Shown in pieces: positions 8,247 to 17,275 of a stretch of 64,000 nt of DNA. The first letter of the stretch is position 1, and each line of letters starts with the position of its first letter. The position numbers were made by a program, and so were the translations under genes. This DNA is from GCA-2794515 sp034436155. Its GTDB lineage: Bacteria; Chloroflexota; Anaerolineae; Aggregatilineales; Phototrophicaceae. Under the pieces are notes generated by a model, which had not been told where the DNA came from, searched no databases, and saw only the letters and a program-made list of their open reading frames with translations. Location of the stretch: positions 1-64,000 of the forward strand of contig DAOTVP010000026.1 in NCBI GenBank assembly GCA_034436155.1, given 5' to 3'.

Positions 8247-9641
8247 ATGATGAAATCAAGTTTATGGCGTAAAATCAGCCTGTTGTTTGTAGCAATTCTC
8301 GCCAGCACCACACTGTTATCGTTCAATACGGTGCAACCTGTTCACGCGCAAGGGTTATGTAGCCCCGATGCCGATGTGATGATTCGGGCATTTTGCGCTG
8401 TGCGCGAAGCCATCGAAGCAAAATATAAAGTTGACTTGACCTATGTCCGTGAATGGGTGTGGGTTCAAACTGATTTCGGTCCTGGCATCGATTGGGGTTG
8501 TATCGACAACATCAGTAGTGTTGATGTGCGTCCCATTTTTCAGGGCTGGACGTTTACCATCACCGCACTCAATGGCAGGCAATATCAAGCGCGGGTGGCA
8601 TTCAATGACCTTACGGCAATTGCCGTATGCGATAAAGTGACAGATGTCGGCGCACCGACCGCCCCAACCACTGGCGGAACGGGTCAGATTGCTCCGGGTG
8701 GCGCGGCTGTCGGTAGTTTTGAATTGGGCGGTCATGCCAATGGTTTAGAAGCCGCCGCCGTCACCAATGCCAAAGCCGCAGGCATGACCTGGATTAAGAA
8801 ACAATTGCGTTATAGTGTTGGCGATAGCACCGCAGGCGCACAAAACATCATCAGCGATGTCAAAGGCAAGGGCTTTAAGGTCTTGATTGGTATTGTTGGC
8901 TTGCCCGCGCAAATGGGTGATTTCAACACCTACGTGACGCAATATGCCAGTTTTGTTGGGCAAGTTGCGGCGCTCGGTCCCGATGCAATTGAAGTTTGGA
9001 ATGAACCTAACATTGACCGTGAATGGCCCACAGGCACGATTAGCGGTGCGCGTTATACCCAATTGCTCTCTGCCGCTTTCGATGCGATTAAAGCCGTGAA
9101 CCCGAATATCATCGTCATCAGTGGTGCGCCCGCCCCAACGGGTGCAGAAGCCGCCTTTCCTGGTGCAGTGGTGAATGATGATAACTTCATGATTCAAATG
9201 CGCGATGCGGGCGCAGGCACAAAAATGGACTGCTTGGGCTTGCATTATAACGAAGGTATTGTTTCGCCAACCCAATCATCAGGCGACCCGCGTGATAGCT
9301 ACCCCACTCGTTATTACTCAACCATGTTCAATCGGGGTGCCAGCTTATTCCCTGGGATGCCCGTATGCTGGACAGAACTGGGTTATCTGAGCGGTGAAGG
9401 CATGGGTGCGGCAATTCCACCCCTATTTGCATGGGCGCAAAATGTCACTGTGGCACAACAAGCCCAATGGTTGGCAGAAGCCGCGACTATTGCCGCTCAA
9501 AGTGGTCGTGTCCGCTTGATGATTGTGTGGAACTTGAACTTCACCATCTGGGGCAGTGACCCCATGGGTGGTTATGCGATTATGCGCCCCAATGGTACAT
9601 GTCCTGCCTGTACCACACTCGGCACAGTGATGAAAAAGTAA
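8247..9641 (+). CDS. Secreted clan GH-A glycoside hydrolase-like protein
   Basis: This 464-residue protein has a clear signal peptide (basic start, hydrophobic core, cut near VHAQG). Residues 36-135 form a small N-terminal domain with Cys pairs, a Pro/Thr/Gly linker follows, and a TIM-barrel-like domain runs to the end. Two glutamates sit where clan GH-A enzymes carry acid/base and nucleophile: E253 in EVWNEPN and E377 in CWTELGYLS. The pattern resembles GH39/GH5-type beta-glycosidases, so it probably cleaves an extracellular polysaccharide, substrate unknown. A GAGGT sequence lies upstream of the tandem ATGATG start. It is convergent with the next gene, separated by a perfect palindromic terminator. 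Confidence 0.75.
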   Translation: MMKSSLWRKISLLFVAILASTTLLSFNTVQPVHAQGLCSPDADVMIRAFCAVREAIEAKYKVDLTYVREWVWVQTDFGPGIDWGCIDNISSVDVRPIFQGWTFTITALNGRQYQARVAFNDLTAIAVCDKVTDVGAPTAPTTGGTGQIAPGGAAVGSFELGGHANGLEAAAVTNAKAAGMTWIKKQLRYSVGDSTAGAQNIISDVKGKGFKVLIGIVGLPAQMGDFNTYVTQYASFVGQVAALGPDAIEVWNEPNIDREWPTGTISGARYTQLLSAAFDAIKAVNPNIIVISGAPAPTGAEAAFPGAVVNDDNFMIQMRDAGAGTKMDCLGLHYNEGIVSPTQSSGDPRDSYPTRYYSTMFNRGASLFPGMPVCWTELGYLSGEGMGAAIPPLFAWAQNVTVAQQAQWLAEAATIAAQSGRVRLMIVWNLNFTIWGSDPMGGYAIMRPNGTCPACTTLGTVMKK

Positions 9642-9664
9642 TTTCATCCAATCCTCACAACATT

Positions 9665-9692
9665 CATAAGGGCGCAATTATGCGCCCTTATG
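9665..9692. terminator. Bidirectional hairpin between convergent genes
   Basis: CATAAGGGCGCA (9665-9676) and TGCGCCCTTATG (9681-9692) form a perfect 12-bp stem with an ATTA loop, between the stops of two converging genes. TTTGATAT follows on the + strand. Confidence 0.75.
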
Positions 9693-9703
9693 TTTGATAT
9701 GAC

Positions 9704-11239
9704 TTATTCCCAACGCCATACCCATGTATTTCTAAATTGGCAATTCGTCCGAATGGGGTCAAAATTGACTATAGCATTGCCAACTTGCCCTTCTATGGAT
9801 TCAATTGTCATCTGCCCGACTAAACGATTATTCACATAATAGTATAAAAGCCCGTCATTCACGACAATCAGCAATTGGCTTGAATTATTGATTGTCCACA
9901 AATCGTTCATGCCAAAAATATCATCCGAAAACGTGTCATCACGGCGCACCGATACCCCATACCCACCGACATTATCCAAATAGGCAACAGTATAATTTCG
10001 TTCATCGGCATGTTGGAACAATAATGCACATGCGCCAATACCTTCGCCAATAAATGTCGCGCTGACGGTTGTCGATAACACAAAATTGGTGAAACGTGTA
10101 TCGGCAATAAGAGGCAATCTATCCACGCCAGGACGCGATGCTTCCAGAAAACTCTCACTCACTTCCCAGGCTAATGTCCCACCTGCGGGGATAAGATGAC
10201 GGCGTTCTAATTCGTGCGAGACCAGAAGCGCATTTCCCGCCATCAATTGTTGCGGGATGATGAATGCGCCATTGACTTGTGTTGGTATGGTCATTTGTAA
10301 ACCATCTATCTGTGCAATGACCTGACTATCGAGTGCATTGGATGTTTCGATTTGAAGCCCCACCCCACCCGCATTTTCGATAGTGGTATCCGTGATGCTT
10401 GCCAGCATTTGGTTATCATAAAACACATCAATACTGACATCTTTAGCTAAAATGCCGAGCGTAAATCTGGTATCTCCCGCGAGAATGGCGGGATGGGTTG
10501 TCCAATCTCGCAAAGTACGCGCTGTGTCATTTTCCCAAACACTTAATCGCCAATCACCCCGCGAACTAACCGACACCACATAACGATTACCATTAGTTTG
10601 TTCGCGGAATGACATGCCAACTATCCAACCGTTGCGCCCTGTCATGTTGGTGATGGTGGTTTGAGCATAAAAATCTTTTTGACGAGGAATCTGCTGGTTG
10701 AACAAGCGTCCCACTTCGGCGATTCCATCTACCTGTAAAGTCAAAATACCATCAACCGCATCGGCAGACGTGAGATTATCGGCTTGCCAATCACCAAAAG
10801 ATGTAAATCGTTCATCCAACGCAAATTCGGCATATCCCATCAACATCGTCAATGTAAATGCACCAATACTACCGTTGTAGCCTGTCACACTCACCTGATA
10901 ATCACCCAAACGAGGCAAGGTGATCGCCTCCAGCAAAGCATCACGCCGATTTGGATAATCATAATCATCATTGCGGATAAGTTCAGCCCCATTGGCATCG
11001 CGCAAAATCACCACAGGGTCAAAATCACCTTCTGGAATCACCCGCAACGAAACAACCATATTTTGCCCGCCCAAAAATGTCCATGACTGTTCTTGATTAG
11101 GCGTAACGATTTCACCATCCACAGGCGTATTGGGCGATAAACGGGCATTTTGGGCGTATATTGGGTCAATACAGAGCAACAACATGATTATCATAAAAAA
11201 AGGGGCGTAAAATGCCCCTTTGGTGTTTTTGTTTATCAT
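9704..11239 (-). CDS. Secreted protein with PPC-type and concanavalin-like domains
   Basis: This is an exported protein of 511 residues from ATG 11239. That start places AGAGG about 5 nt upstream; longer TTG or ATG options at 11269 and 11242 are less likely. The signal peptide ends at PIYAQ. Residues about 30-135 look like a bacterial pre-peptidase C-terminal (PPC) domain (DFDPVVILRDANGAEL, GDYQVSVTGYNG). Two beta-rich segments follow that look like LamG/3-keto-disaccharide-hydrolase-like jelly rolls (FGDWQADNLTSADAVDGILT). No catalytic residues are recognisable, so binding or adhesion is as likely as catalysis. An intrinsic terminator hairpin is embedded in codons 7-16. It follows the small membrane protein gene on the same strand. 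Confidence 0.75.
   Translation of the reverse strand: MINKNTKGAFYAPFFMIIMLLLCIDPIYAQNARLSPNTPVDGEIVTPNQEQSWTFLGGQNMVVSLRVIPEGDFDPVVILRDANGAELIRNDDYDYPNRRDALLEAITLPRLGDYQVSVTGYNGSIGAFTLTMLMGYAEFALDERFTSFGDWQADNLTSADAVDGILTLQVDGIAEVGRLFNQQIPRQKDFYAQTTITNMTGRNGWIVGMSFREQTNGNRYVVSVSSRGDWRLSVWENDTARTLRDWTTHPAILAGDTRFTLGILAKDVSIDVFYDNQMLASITDTTIENAGGVGLQIETSNALDSQVIAQIDGLQMTIPTQVNGAFIIPQQLMAGNALLVSHELERRHLIPAGGTLAWEVSESFLEASRPGVDRLPLIADTRFTNFVLSTTVSATFIGEGIGACALLFQHADERNYTVAYLDNVGGYGVSVRRDDTFSDDIFGMNDLWTINNSSQLLIVVNDGLLYYYVNNRLVGQMTIESIEGQVGNAIVNFDPIRTNCQFRNTWVWRWE
11195..11221 (-). terminator. Intrinsic terminator embedded in the 5' coding region of the PPC-domain gene
   Basis: On the minus strand AAAGGGGC (11221-11214) pairs with GCCCCTTT (11206-11199) around a 7-nt loop and runs into seven consecutive T. 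It starts only 18 nt after the chosen ATG 11239, within the signal-peptide codons, and 36 nt after the stop of the upstream gene. Confidence 0.7.
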
Positions 11240-11256
11240 CATCACCTCTATCAAAT

Positions 11257-11931
11257 TTATGGCATCCAACGATAAAAATTATCGTGTAGATAGCGTAAAA
11301 AGGTATTAAAATCATCTGGCAACATCTCGACACCATCTAAACCGCGTGCCGTCTCTGCGGTATATAGTTGGCGCTGTGTCCCCGACAGGCGAATATCATC
11401 TCCTCTGGCGCTCTTTTTGATGAAATCTTCACGGCGCAGGGTCAATTCTATAAATTGGTCAGCTTTATCCATCGCTTCATATTGTTCTGGCGATATAAGG
11501 GTATAAACGGGTAAATAGATGTCATCTTGTTCTAGGGCAATCGCAACCACATGCCACCCTTTTTCGGCACGCCCACGTCGCCGTTTGACAGTGAAGCGCC
11601 ATTGAGTCACATTCACTTGTTGACGTGGATTGATAGAGCGCGTGATGCGCTCACCGCTTAAAAAGGCAATTTCATCTTGATTCACACGAATAAAGCGGTT
11701 CGATTTCCACAAGGGCTTGAGGAATTTTTCGATCAACATGGTCAAGAATACACCACTGGCAATACCAATCCCAAGCCCCATTAGGGAACACGTCCCCCAG
11801 CGAAATAACATGTCGGATACCAGAACACCCGCCACTAACCCACCCAAAAAACCCAATAAAACTACCAACCGAAACGAAACAGGTTCTGGGTCTACGGTCA
11901 AATGCAATGACCGTTGATTATCTTGAATCAT
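11257..11931 (-). CDS. Hypothetical membrane protein with two N-terminal membrane helices
   Basis: This 224-residue protein is of unknown function. After about 20 polar residues, two adjacent hydrophobic segments (about residues 22-42 and 49-68, FRLVVLLGFLGGLVAGVLVS and a Gly-rich second helix) form a hairpin in the membrane. The remaining 150 residues are soluble and basic, with the segment VKRRRGRAEKGWHVVAIALE. I do not recognise the family. The methyltransferase gene lies just upstream on the same strand (18 bp gap) and the PPC-domain gene just downstream, so the three may be co-transcribed. Confidence 0.7.
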   Translation of the reverse strand: MIQDNQRSLHLTVDPEPVSFRLVVLLGFLGGLVAGVLVSDMLFRWGTCSLMGLGIGIASGVFLTMLIEKFLKPLWKSNRFIRVNQDEIAFLSGERITRSINPRQQVNVTQWRFTVKRRRGRAEKGWHVVAIALEQDDIYLPVYTLISPEQYEAMDKADQFIELTLRREDFIKKSARGDDIRLSGTQRQLYTAETARGLDGVEMLPDDFNTFLRYLHDNFYRWMP

Positions 11932-11948
11932 TTTACAGTCATCTCAAC

Positions 11949-12704
11949 TTACTGCTTTTTGAGGATAAAAATAGCGCGTACTGTTTTGGGATTTGCCACA
12001 TCTATGGGCGCAAATTGTGTATCTAAAAGCGCCACCACATCAAATTCTGACCGTTTGACCAATGTAATGAGCGCCAACAAGGGATATGCCCGTAAAATGC
12101 GTTTGGTCTTGGCACGTTCCCACAAACTATCATTTTTACGCATGAGAACATCATATTCGAGGGTGATATTTTGGCGGTCATAATCGTATTGGCGATGAAT
12201 ATACACAGTCAAATCATCCCCCTCATACAACCGCTCAAAAGGGGTCATACCACGCTGTGTCAGACCTTCTATGGTATACATATCAAAGATGAAAAAACGC
12301 CCGCTTGTCAAAACACCACTAACTTGTTTGAGCGCCGTCTCTAAATCGCGCAGATTATCTAATTCATTGAATAAACCCAACGAAATCACCATGTCGATCA
12401 TGGTTAATGCGGGCAATTGGCGCACATCGGCTTGGAGTAACGTGGCGGTATGTCCTTTTTTATCCAACGCACTCTTGAGTTGTTGGAGCATGGCGGGGTT
12501 ATAATCGATACTGGTGACATTATACCCAAATGAGACTAACCACTGGGTGACACCCCCTGTACCGCATCCCAAATCAACAATTCGCCGACCCGCCCATTCA
12601 TTTTGTTGGGCAAAATTAATCAATTTAGGTGTGAGATTAGCAGAATAATCTGCCATGCCGATACGATTATAGATACTCGGCAATATCATATCATCAGCGA
12701 ACAC
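11949..12704 (-). CDS. SAM-dependent methyltransferase
   Basis: This 251-residue class I methyltransferase has motif I VDLGCGTGGVTQWL near residue 45, an acidic residue closing the second strand (TSIDYNPAML) and motif DMVISLGLFNEL near residue 110. The fold is the standard Rossmann-like SAM-binding domain, with a C-terminal extension typical of small-molecule methyltransferases; the substrate cannot be read from the sequence. The start is GTG 12704, supported by GAAAGGG 7 nt upstream. It lies upstream of the membrane protein gene with an 18-bp gap. Confidence 0.85.
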   Translation of the reverse strand: MFADDMILPSIYNRIGMADYSANLTPKLINFAQQNEWAGRRIVDLGCGTGGVTQWLVSFGYNVTSIDYNPAMLQQLKSALDKKGHTATLLQADVRQLPALTMIDMVISLGLFNELDNLRDLETALKQVSGVLTSGRFFIFDMYTIEGLTQRGMTPFERLYEGDDLTVYIHRQYDYDRQNITLEYDVLMRKNDSLWERAKTKRILRAYPLLALITLVKRSEFDVVALLDTQFAPIDVANPKTVRAIFILKKQ

Positions 12705-12795
12705 AATAAAACCCTTTCCTCATCGATAACCCGTTTCACGGTGGAATGAATGAATTAAGGGTAACACAATACGCCTAAATAATCTATATTTCGGC

Positions 12796-13500
12796 TTATC
12801 GTCCAGTCGGCATCCAATAACCACGCCCTGGCACAGTCACAATATAGGTTGGGCGACGGGGATTTTCTTCTAGTTTTTGGCGCAACCGCGATACATTCAC
12901 CCGTAACACCGAATAATCACCCCGATAGCTATCTCCCCAAACAGCTTGTAGCAATTCGTCATGGCTAATCACCTTGCCCGCATGACGCATGAGTGTGAGC
13001 AGGATATTGTATTCTATCGGTGTTAGGCTAAGGCGTTTACCATTAATCGTAGCTTGTCTACGTGGCAAATTGAGTTCTAATTTGCGGACGGTGATTTGTG
13101 TTTCGGGTTTCGGTGTCCAATCTACACGGCGTAATAAGGCTTTAACCCGCGCCACCAGTTCATCGGGCGCGAAAGGCTTCGCCATAAAATCATCGGCACC
13201 TGCTTCTAATGCCACCACACGGTCGCGGTCACGTTCATAGCCACTCATGACAATCATGGGCAAAAACGAATGAGAACGGACTTTTTTGAGGATTTCTAAG
13301 CCGTTTATATCGGGCAGATGAATATCCAACAACACCAAATCGGGTGCTATCATGGCAATTTCATCGAGTGCCGTACCGCCATCGCTCACCGCAACGGCTT
13401 CGTAACCTGCTGTTTCGAGGAGGTTACACACCATTTCTGCGGTATCTTCATCATCTTCAATCACTAATACGCTTTGCGCTCGTTGTCCAGTCGTTACCAT
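12796..13500 (-). CDS. OmpR/PhoB-family response regulator
   Basis: This 234-residue two-component regulator has a receiver domain (residues about 10-125) with acidic pocket EDDED at 15-19, phospho-acceptor D59 in LLDIHLPD and the conserved Lys in AKPFAPDEL. A C-terminal winged-helix DNA-binding domain (about 135-234) carries LSLTPIEYNILLTLMRHAG and the recognition region VLRVNVSRLRQKL. Once phosphorylated it should bind promoter DNA as a dimer. No kinase gene is adjacent, so the partner is unknown. AAGGAT precedes the ATG. Confidence 0.95.
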   Translation of the reverse strand: MVTTGQRAQSVLVIEDDEDTAEMVCNLLETAGYEAVAVSDGGTALDEIAMIAPDLVLLDIHLPDINGLEILKKVRSHSFLPMIVMSGYERDRDRVVALEAGADDFMAKPFAPDELVARVKALLRRVDWTPKPETQITVRKLELNLPRRQATINGKRLSLTPIEYNILLTLMRHAGKVISHDELLQAVWGDSYRGDYSVLRVNVSRLRQKLEENPRRPTYIVTVPGRGYWMPTGR

Positions 13501-13621
13501 TTTCTAACATCCTTATAACCGTTTGTAATATAGCATAGCGCATTTTTGCAAATTCGGCTAGTAGTCTAAAAAAATTATTACTAGGGTTTGTCTGATAATT
13601 ACATTTTCAGACACGATTATA

Positions 13622-15109
13622 TCATATTGCGCCTATCAGATATTGCCAAACGACTGCAAGTGCCTTCACATCATCCACCTGATAATTCACTGCCCGCAAT
13701 AAATGGCTAAACTCACCCGTTTTGAGCCATTGGCGATAATCTATATAGGCTTGAAGATAATTATCATACTCTGCCCAACGAAATCCTAAATAAGTCGCAA
13801 CCGTTTTTAGAGATAAACTCGAAATTGGAAAACAAACCGTTTTCTTAAAATGGGCATGTAAATCGAATAACCGCGCTCCCAATTTGGTCTGAACATCCAA
13901 CGGGGCAGATTTTTTCATCACACTGCTATCATAACCCGTCCAATGATAAACAGGTTTTGCATCGGGCATGGATTGTGCCATCATACGCCACGCCGAATCG
14001 GTATCGGGGACAAGATGAATGGTGAGATGTTCATTCACACGTACTAGCTGGGGTTGGATATGCGGGACAATAACCGCCGTCGCCGATTGTTGATTTTCGT
14101 CACACCAGCCGATGCTCCAAACCGATTCTGTGCCTGTTTGAATATCTCGATATGTCTCTAAATCGAACATCCACCCACCCTCACGCAAGGTATCGGATAT
14201 GGAATTTAACCAAATCGGCTTTTGTTCCACCCAAGCGCGTGCTTGGGCATGATATAAAGATGCAGTGGCATTAATCCCCCTAAATTGGCGCAACGAGTCG
14301 GGTTGCAATTGCACCAATTGTTCCAGTGTATGAATACCCGCCTTTTTTAAGTCGGCGTAAGTCTCTTTTCGTAGCCCTATCAACAATGAAATATCGAAAC
14401 TGGCTTGTGCTTTTTGTTGGCACAGCTTATTCCAATGACACATCTGGCAATGCGTGGCGATATAAGGGGGTGGCTCAGCACCTGCTAGGATAATTCTGGC
14501 AACCTCACGAATGGCACGCATCAGGCGATATTCATCGTAAATATGTCCCCGTTTAAGGATTGGTTGATTATCCTGTGGCGATTTTCCAAGCCAAAATTCA
14601 CCACCCACAGCTTCAATCCCTTGTACTTGTTCCAACAACCAACAATACATATCGAGTTGAAGCGTATCGGCATCCGATATATCTTGATACGATTTTATTT
14701 CAATGGGAATATAAACGGGTCTATCTGGATTTTCTGGATGATGTGTTTGACGGACGAGTCTATCTATTTTTCCGACCAAAATAATCGGATTAGGGATGCC
14801 TTTTAGCTCAATTGTGGCTTGAAAACAGGCATTGATAATCACCGAATCACCTCGTTGAATAAGAGATGTGGTCATGTTAACAGCTTCTGCCCATCCTTCA
14901 ACATGGATGGTTTCTAAATTGCCACCAGTAGCATGTTGTATGATGGTTTCATGCACAACCCCGTGATGTAACCGTTGTGCAAGCGGGATAGATAAATCAT
15001 CTCGGAGGAGTTGGTCGCCATAAGTATCTAACCAAATACGGCGCGTACACACATCCAAATGCCGTAACATTGTTGCCCGAATAACAATTGGCGGTGGTTG
15101 TGAGGTCAT
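13622..15109 (-). CDS. TM0106-type RecB-like nuclease
   Basis: This 495-residue protein resembles the TM0106 family. An N-terminal PD-(D/E)XK nuclease of the RecB/Cas4 type has the core IPIEIKSYQD and a downstream QLDMYCWLLE helix. Cysteines suitable for an iron-sulfur cluster occur at C21 and in CQMCHWNKLC near residues 221-230. A short helix-hairpin-helix-like segment follows (IGLRKETYADLKKAGI). The C-terminal half starts with WMFDLETYRD, an RNase H-like exonuclease signature. A DNA-processing role is probable, but the biological job of the family is not established. It stands alone, with tRNA-Val immediately upstream on the same strand. Confidence 0.85.
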   Translation of the reverse strand: MTSQPPPIVIRATMLRHLDVCTRRIWLDTYGDQLLRDDLSIPLAQRLHHGVVHETIIQHATGGNLETIHVEGWAEAVNMTTSLIQRGDSVIINACFQATIELKGIPNPIILVGKIDRLVRQTHHPENPDRPVYIPIEIKSYQDISDADTLQLDMYCWLLEQVQGIEAVGGEFWLGKSPQDNQPILKRGHIYDEYRLMRAIREVARIILAGAEPPPYIATHCQMCHWNKLCQQKAQASFDISLLIGLRKETYADLKKAGIHTLEQLVQLQPDSLRQFRGINATASLYHAQARAWVEQKPIWLNSISDTLREGGWMFDLETYRDIQTGTESVWSIGWCDENQQSATAVIVPHIQPQLVRVNEHLTIHLVPDTDSAWRMMAQSMPDAKPVYHWTGYDSSVMKKSAPLDVQTKLGARLFDLHAHFKKTVCFPISSLSLKTVATYLGFRWAEYDNYLQAYIDYRQWLKTGEFSHLLRAVNYQVDDVKALAVVWQYLIGAI

Positions 15110-15149
15110 ATAAACACTTTAGAATGGAATTTATTATTTTAGGGGTATG

Positions 15150-15222
15150 TGGGCGGTATAGGACTCGAACCTATAACCCTACGCGTGTAAGGCGTATGCT
15201 CTGCCAATTGAGCTAACCGCCC
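15150..15222 (-). tRNA. tRNA-Val (anticodon UAC)
   Basis: The minus strand folds into a complete cloverleaf: acceptor GGGCGGT/ACCGCCC, D stem GCTC/GAGC, anticodon stem TACGC/GCGTA with loop CTTACAC (anticodon TAC), and T stem ATAGG/CCTAT with TTCGAGT loop. The discriminator is A, and CCA is not encoded. No integrase or repeated 3' end nearby suggests use as an attachment site. Confidence 0.97.
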
Positions 15223-15338
15223 CTATCTGAGCGCATATCATAGCGCACTTATGCCCGTTAATCAATCCCATATCGGTCTATGTATTGCGCCTATCGTGTT
15301 TTATAATCATCCCAAAAGAAGCACTTAGAGGTTTTTTG

Positions 15339-15827
15339 ATGGAACATTTATATACCCCATGGCGCATGGCATACATCAAAGGCGAAAAAAAACCTGTAGA
15401 GGGATGTGTGTTTTGCAACAAAATTTTGGCGGATGACCTTGCTGAACATGTGATTGCGCGGTCAGATTATGTGTATGTCACACTCAACCGCTACCCCTAC
15501 AACAACGGTCATCTGATGATTGTGCCGTATGCCCATATCCCAACCCAAGAAGATATGCCCTCAGAAGCCCTACTGGATATGATGCACATGGTGAATAAAG
15601 CCTTGCGCGTGTTGCGAGAAGCCTACCGTCCGCAAGCGTTTAATTTAGGCGCGAATATCGGCAAAGCGGCAGGTGCGGGAATCGCGGAGCATTATCATTT
15701 TCATATCGTCCCGCGTTGGGATGGTGACACCAATTTTATGGGCGTGGTGGGCGATACGCGCATCATCCCCGACACGCTCGATAATATCTATCATGACCTC
15801 AAAAAGTTGTGGGAAACTATTTCGTAA
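15339..15827 (+). CDS. HIT family hydrolase (Ap4A-type)
   Basis: This 162-residue histidine-triad protein carries the signature HYHFHIVPRW (H118, H120, H122), where the middle histidine forms the nucleotidyl intermediate. VFCNKI near the start and NRYPYNNGHLMIVPY are typical of the Ap4A hydrolase/phosphorylase branch, which breaks down dinucleoside polyphosphates. ATG 15339 is preferred because it has AGAGG upstream and opens with the conserved LYTPWRMAYI; the frame also extends upstream to a TTG. The thiolase gene begins 22 bp after the stop and is likely in the same transcript. Confidence 0.92.
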   Translation: MEHLYTPWRMAYIKGEKKPVEGCVFCNKILADDLAEHVIARSDYVYVTLNRYPYNNGHLMIVPYAHIPTQEDMPSEALLDMMHMVNKALRVLREAYRPQAFNLGANIGKAAGAGIAEHYHFHIVPRWDGDTNFMGVVGDTRIIPDTLDNIYHDLKKLWETIS

Positions 15828-15849
15828 TTATTTTTTTGGAGGAAAAGTA

Positions 15850-17058
15850 ATGTCTAAATCTGAGAGCGATGTGGTGATTTTGGGGAGCGCCCGCACCCCG
15901 CACGGCAAATTTTTGGGCGGATTATCTGGGTTATCGGCGGTAGAATTGGGAACGGTCGCCGTCAAAGCCGCGATTGAACGAAGCGGGGTGAATCCAGAGC
16001 ATATCCAAGAATTTGTTCTGGGGAATGTCGTGAGCGCGGGGACTGGTCAAGCCCTGCCCCGTCAAATTGGCAAAGCCGCGGGTTTGCCCGATAGCATCGG
16101 CGGGACAACCGTCAACAAAGTATGTGGCAGTAGCCTAAAAAGTATGATGATGGTCGCCAATGCCATTAAAGCCGAAGATGGTGATGTGTATCTGGCGGGC
16201 GGGGTCGAGAGCATGAGCCGAGCGCCCTATCTGAACGATTCGATTCGCATGGGCAATAAATATGGGCATATCCAAATGCGCGACGCCTTGCAACATGACG
16301 GTTTATGGTGTTCGATTGTGAATTGGGGCATGGGCAACGCGGCGGAATTTATCGCCCGTCAACTCGAAGTTCCGCGTCGTGAATTAGATGAATTTGCCTT
16401 CCGCAGTCATCAATTGGCGCATCAAGCCACAGAAGCGGGTAAATTCAAAAAAGAAATCGCTCCAGTCGTCATCAAAACGCGCAAAGGTGAAACGGTAATC
16501 GATACCGATGAGCCGATTCGTCCCGATACGACTATCGAAGCCCTATCCAAACTCGCGCCCGCATTTGAGCCTGATGGTGTCGTGACGGCAGGCAACGCGC
16601 CCGGTATGAATGATGGTGCATCCGCGGTAGTCATGTCGAGTCGGCGATATGCCGAAAAACACGGTCATGCGCCGATTGCGCGTGTGGTGGGATATGGTCA
16701 AGCCGCGCTCGACCCGCAATGGATTTTTTACGCCCCCGTGAAGGCGATTCCTGTCGCATTAGCGCGTGCGGGATGGACGGCGGATGATGTGGATTTATTT
16801 GAGATCAACGAAGCATTCGCCTCGCAAGTCTTAGCCGATTTACGTGGTTTGGCACGCGATGGTCATATCGTCCCGATGGAAAAAGTCAATGTCAATGGTG
16901 GCGCAATCGCATTAGGGCATCCGTTGGGTGCGAGTGGTGCGCGGGTATTGATTACGCTCATCCATAATTTACAAGATAGAGGCTTAAAACGCGGTGTCGC
17001 CGCTTTATGTTTGGGCGGTGGCGAAGCGGTTGCGATGGCGGTGGAAATCGAAGGTTAA
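15850..17058 (+). CDS. Acetyl-CoA C-acyltransferase (thiolase)
   Basis: This 402-residue thiolase condenses or cleaves acyl-CoA units in fatty-acid or acetoacetyl-CoA metabolism. The acyl-accepting cysteine is C92 in NKVCGSSLK. NEAFA, the catalytic H357 in GHPLGASGAR and the second cysteine C387 in CLGGGEA are all present. The C-terminal motif differs slightly from the common CIGGGxG. ATG 15850 is chosen because GGAGG lies 8 nt upstream and the protein then starts like other thiolases; the open frame reaches back into the HIT gene. Biosynthetic versus degradative use cannot be decided here. Confidence 0.95.
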   Translation: MSKSESDVVILGSARTPHGKFLGGLSGLSAVELGTVAVKAAIERSGVNPEHIQEFVLGNVVSAGTGQALPRQIGKAAGLPDSIGGTTVNKVCGSSLKSMMMVANAIKAEDGDVYLAGGVESMSRAPYLNDSIRMGNKYGHIQMRDALQHDGLWCSIVNWGMGNAAEFIARQLEVPRRELDEFAFRSHQLAHQATEAGKFKKEIAPVVIKTRKGETVIDTDEPIRPDTTIEALSKLAPAFEPDGVVTAGNAPGMNDGASAVVMSSRRYAEKHGHAPIARVVGYGQAALDPQWIFYAPVKAIPVALARAGWTADDVDLFEINEAFASQVLADLRGLARDGHIVPMEKVNVNGGAIALGHPLGASGARVLITLIHNLQDRGLKRGVAALCLGGGEAVAMAVEIEG

Positions 17059-17134
17059 TTGGGGTGATTTTGGACAAAATATGGCATATTAGGCTTGTCC
17101 GTAGTTAAATCGGCTATAACTCATGACATATTTA

Positions 17135-17167
17135 GGGACGATATACGCGCTACGCGCTAATCGTCCC
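17135..17167 (+). repeat. Palindromic repeat, copy A (ATATACGC...GCTAAT core)
   Basis: GGGACGAT (17135-17142) pairs with ATCGTCCC (17160-17167). The interior has ATACGC near the left arm and GCGCTA near the right. It shares the ATATACGC...GCTAAT core with copies at 17205, 17276 and 23921. It lies in the 283-bp gap between thiolase and an ABC exporter gene, which holds only such hairpins. Confidence 0.75.
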
Positions 17168-17204
17168 GTACAGTCACGGAAATTTTTAAGTCCGTAGATA
17201 CAAG

Positions 17205-17233
17205 GGGCGGATTAGCGAAGCGTATATCCACCC
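17205..17233 (-). repeat. Palindromic repeat, copy B (inverted orientation)
   Basis: GGGCGGAT (17205-17212) faces ATCCACCC (17226-17233) with one mismatch. The core reads TTAGC...GCGTATAT, which is the reverse complement of copies A and D. Confidence 0.72.
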
Positions 17234-17275
17234 TCTGAATCAGGCTACAAATCAAAGCAATTTTTGAGCCTGTAC

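Noticed and set aside
5166..13500. Histidine kinase at 5166 and response regulator at 12796 as a cognate pair
   Set aside because: They lie 6 kb apart on opposite strands with unrelated genes between, so pairing cannot be claimed.
13622..15109. RecB-like nuclease considered as Cas4 or part of a defence island
   Set aside because: The C-terminal RNase H-like half and the length fit the TM0106 type, and no cas, helicase or restriction genes are near.
15150..15222. tRNA-Val as an integration site of a mobile island
   Set aside because: No integrase, no repeated tRNA 3' end and no shift in gene style on either side.
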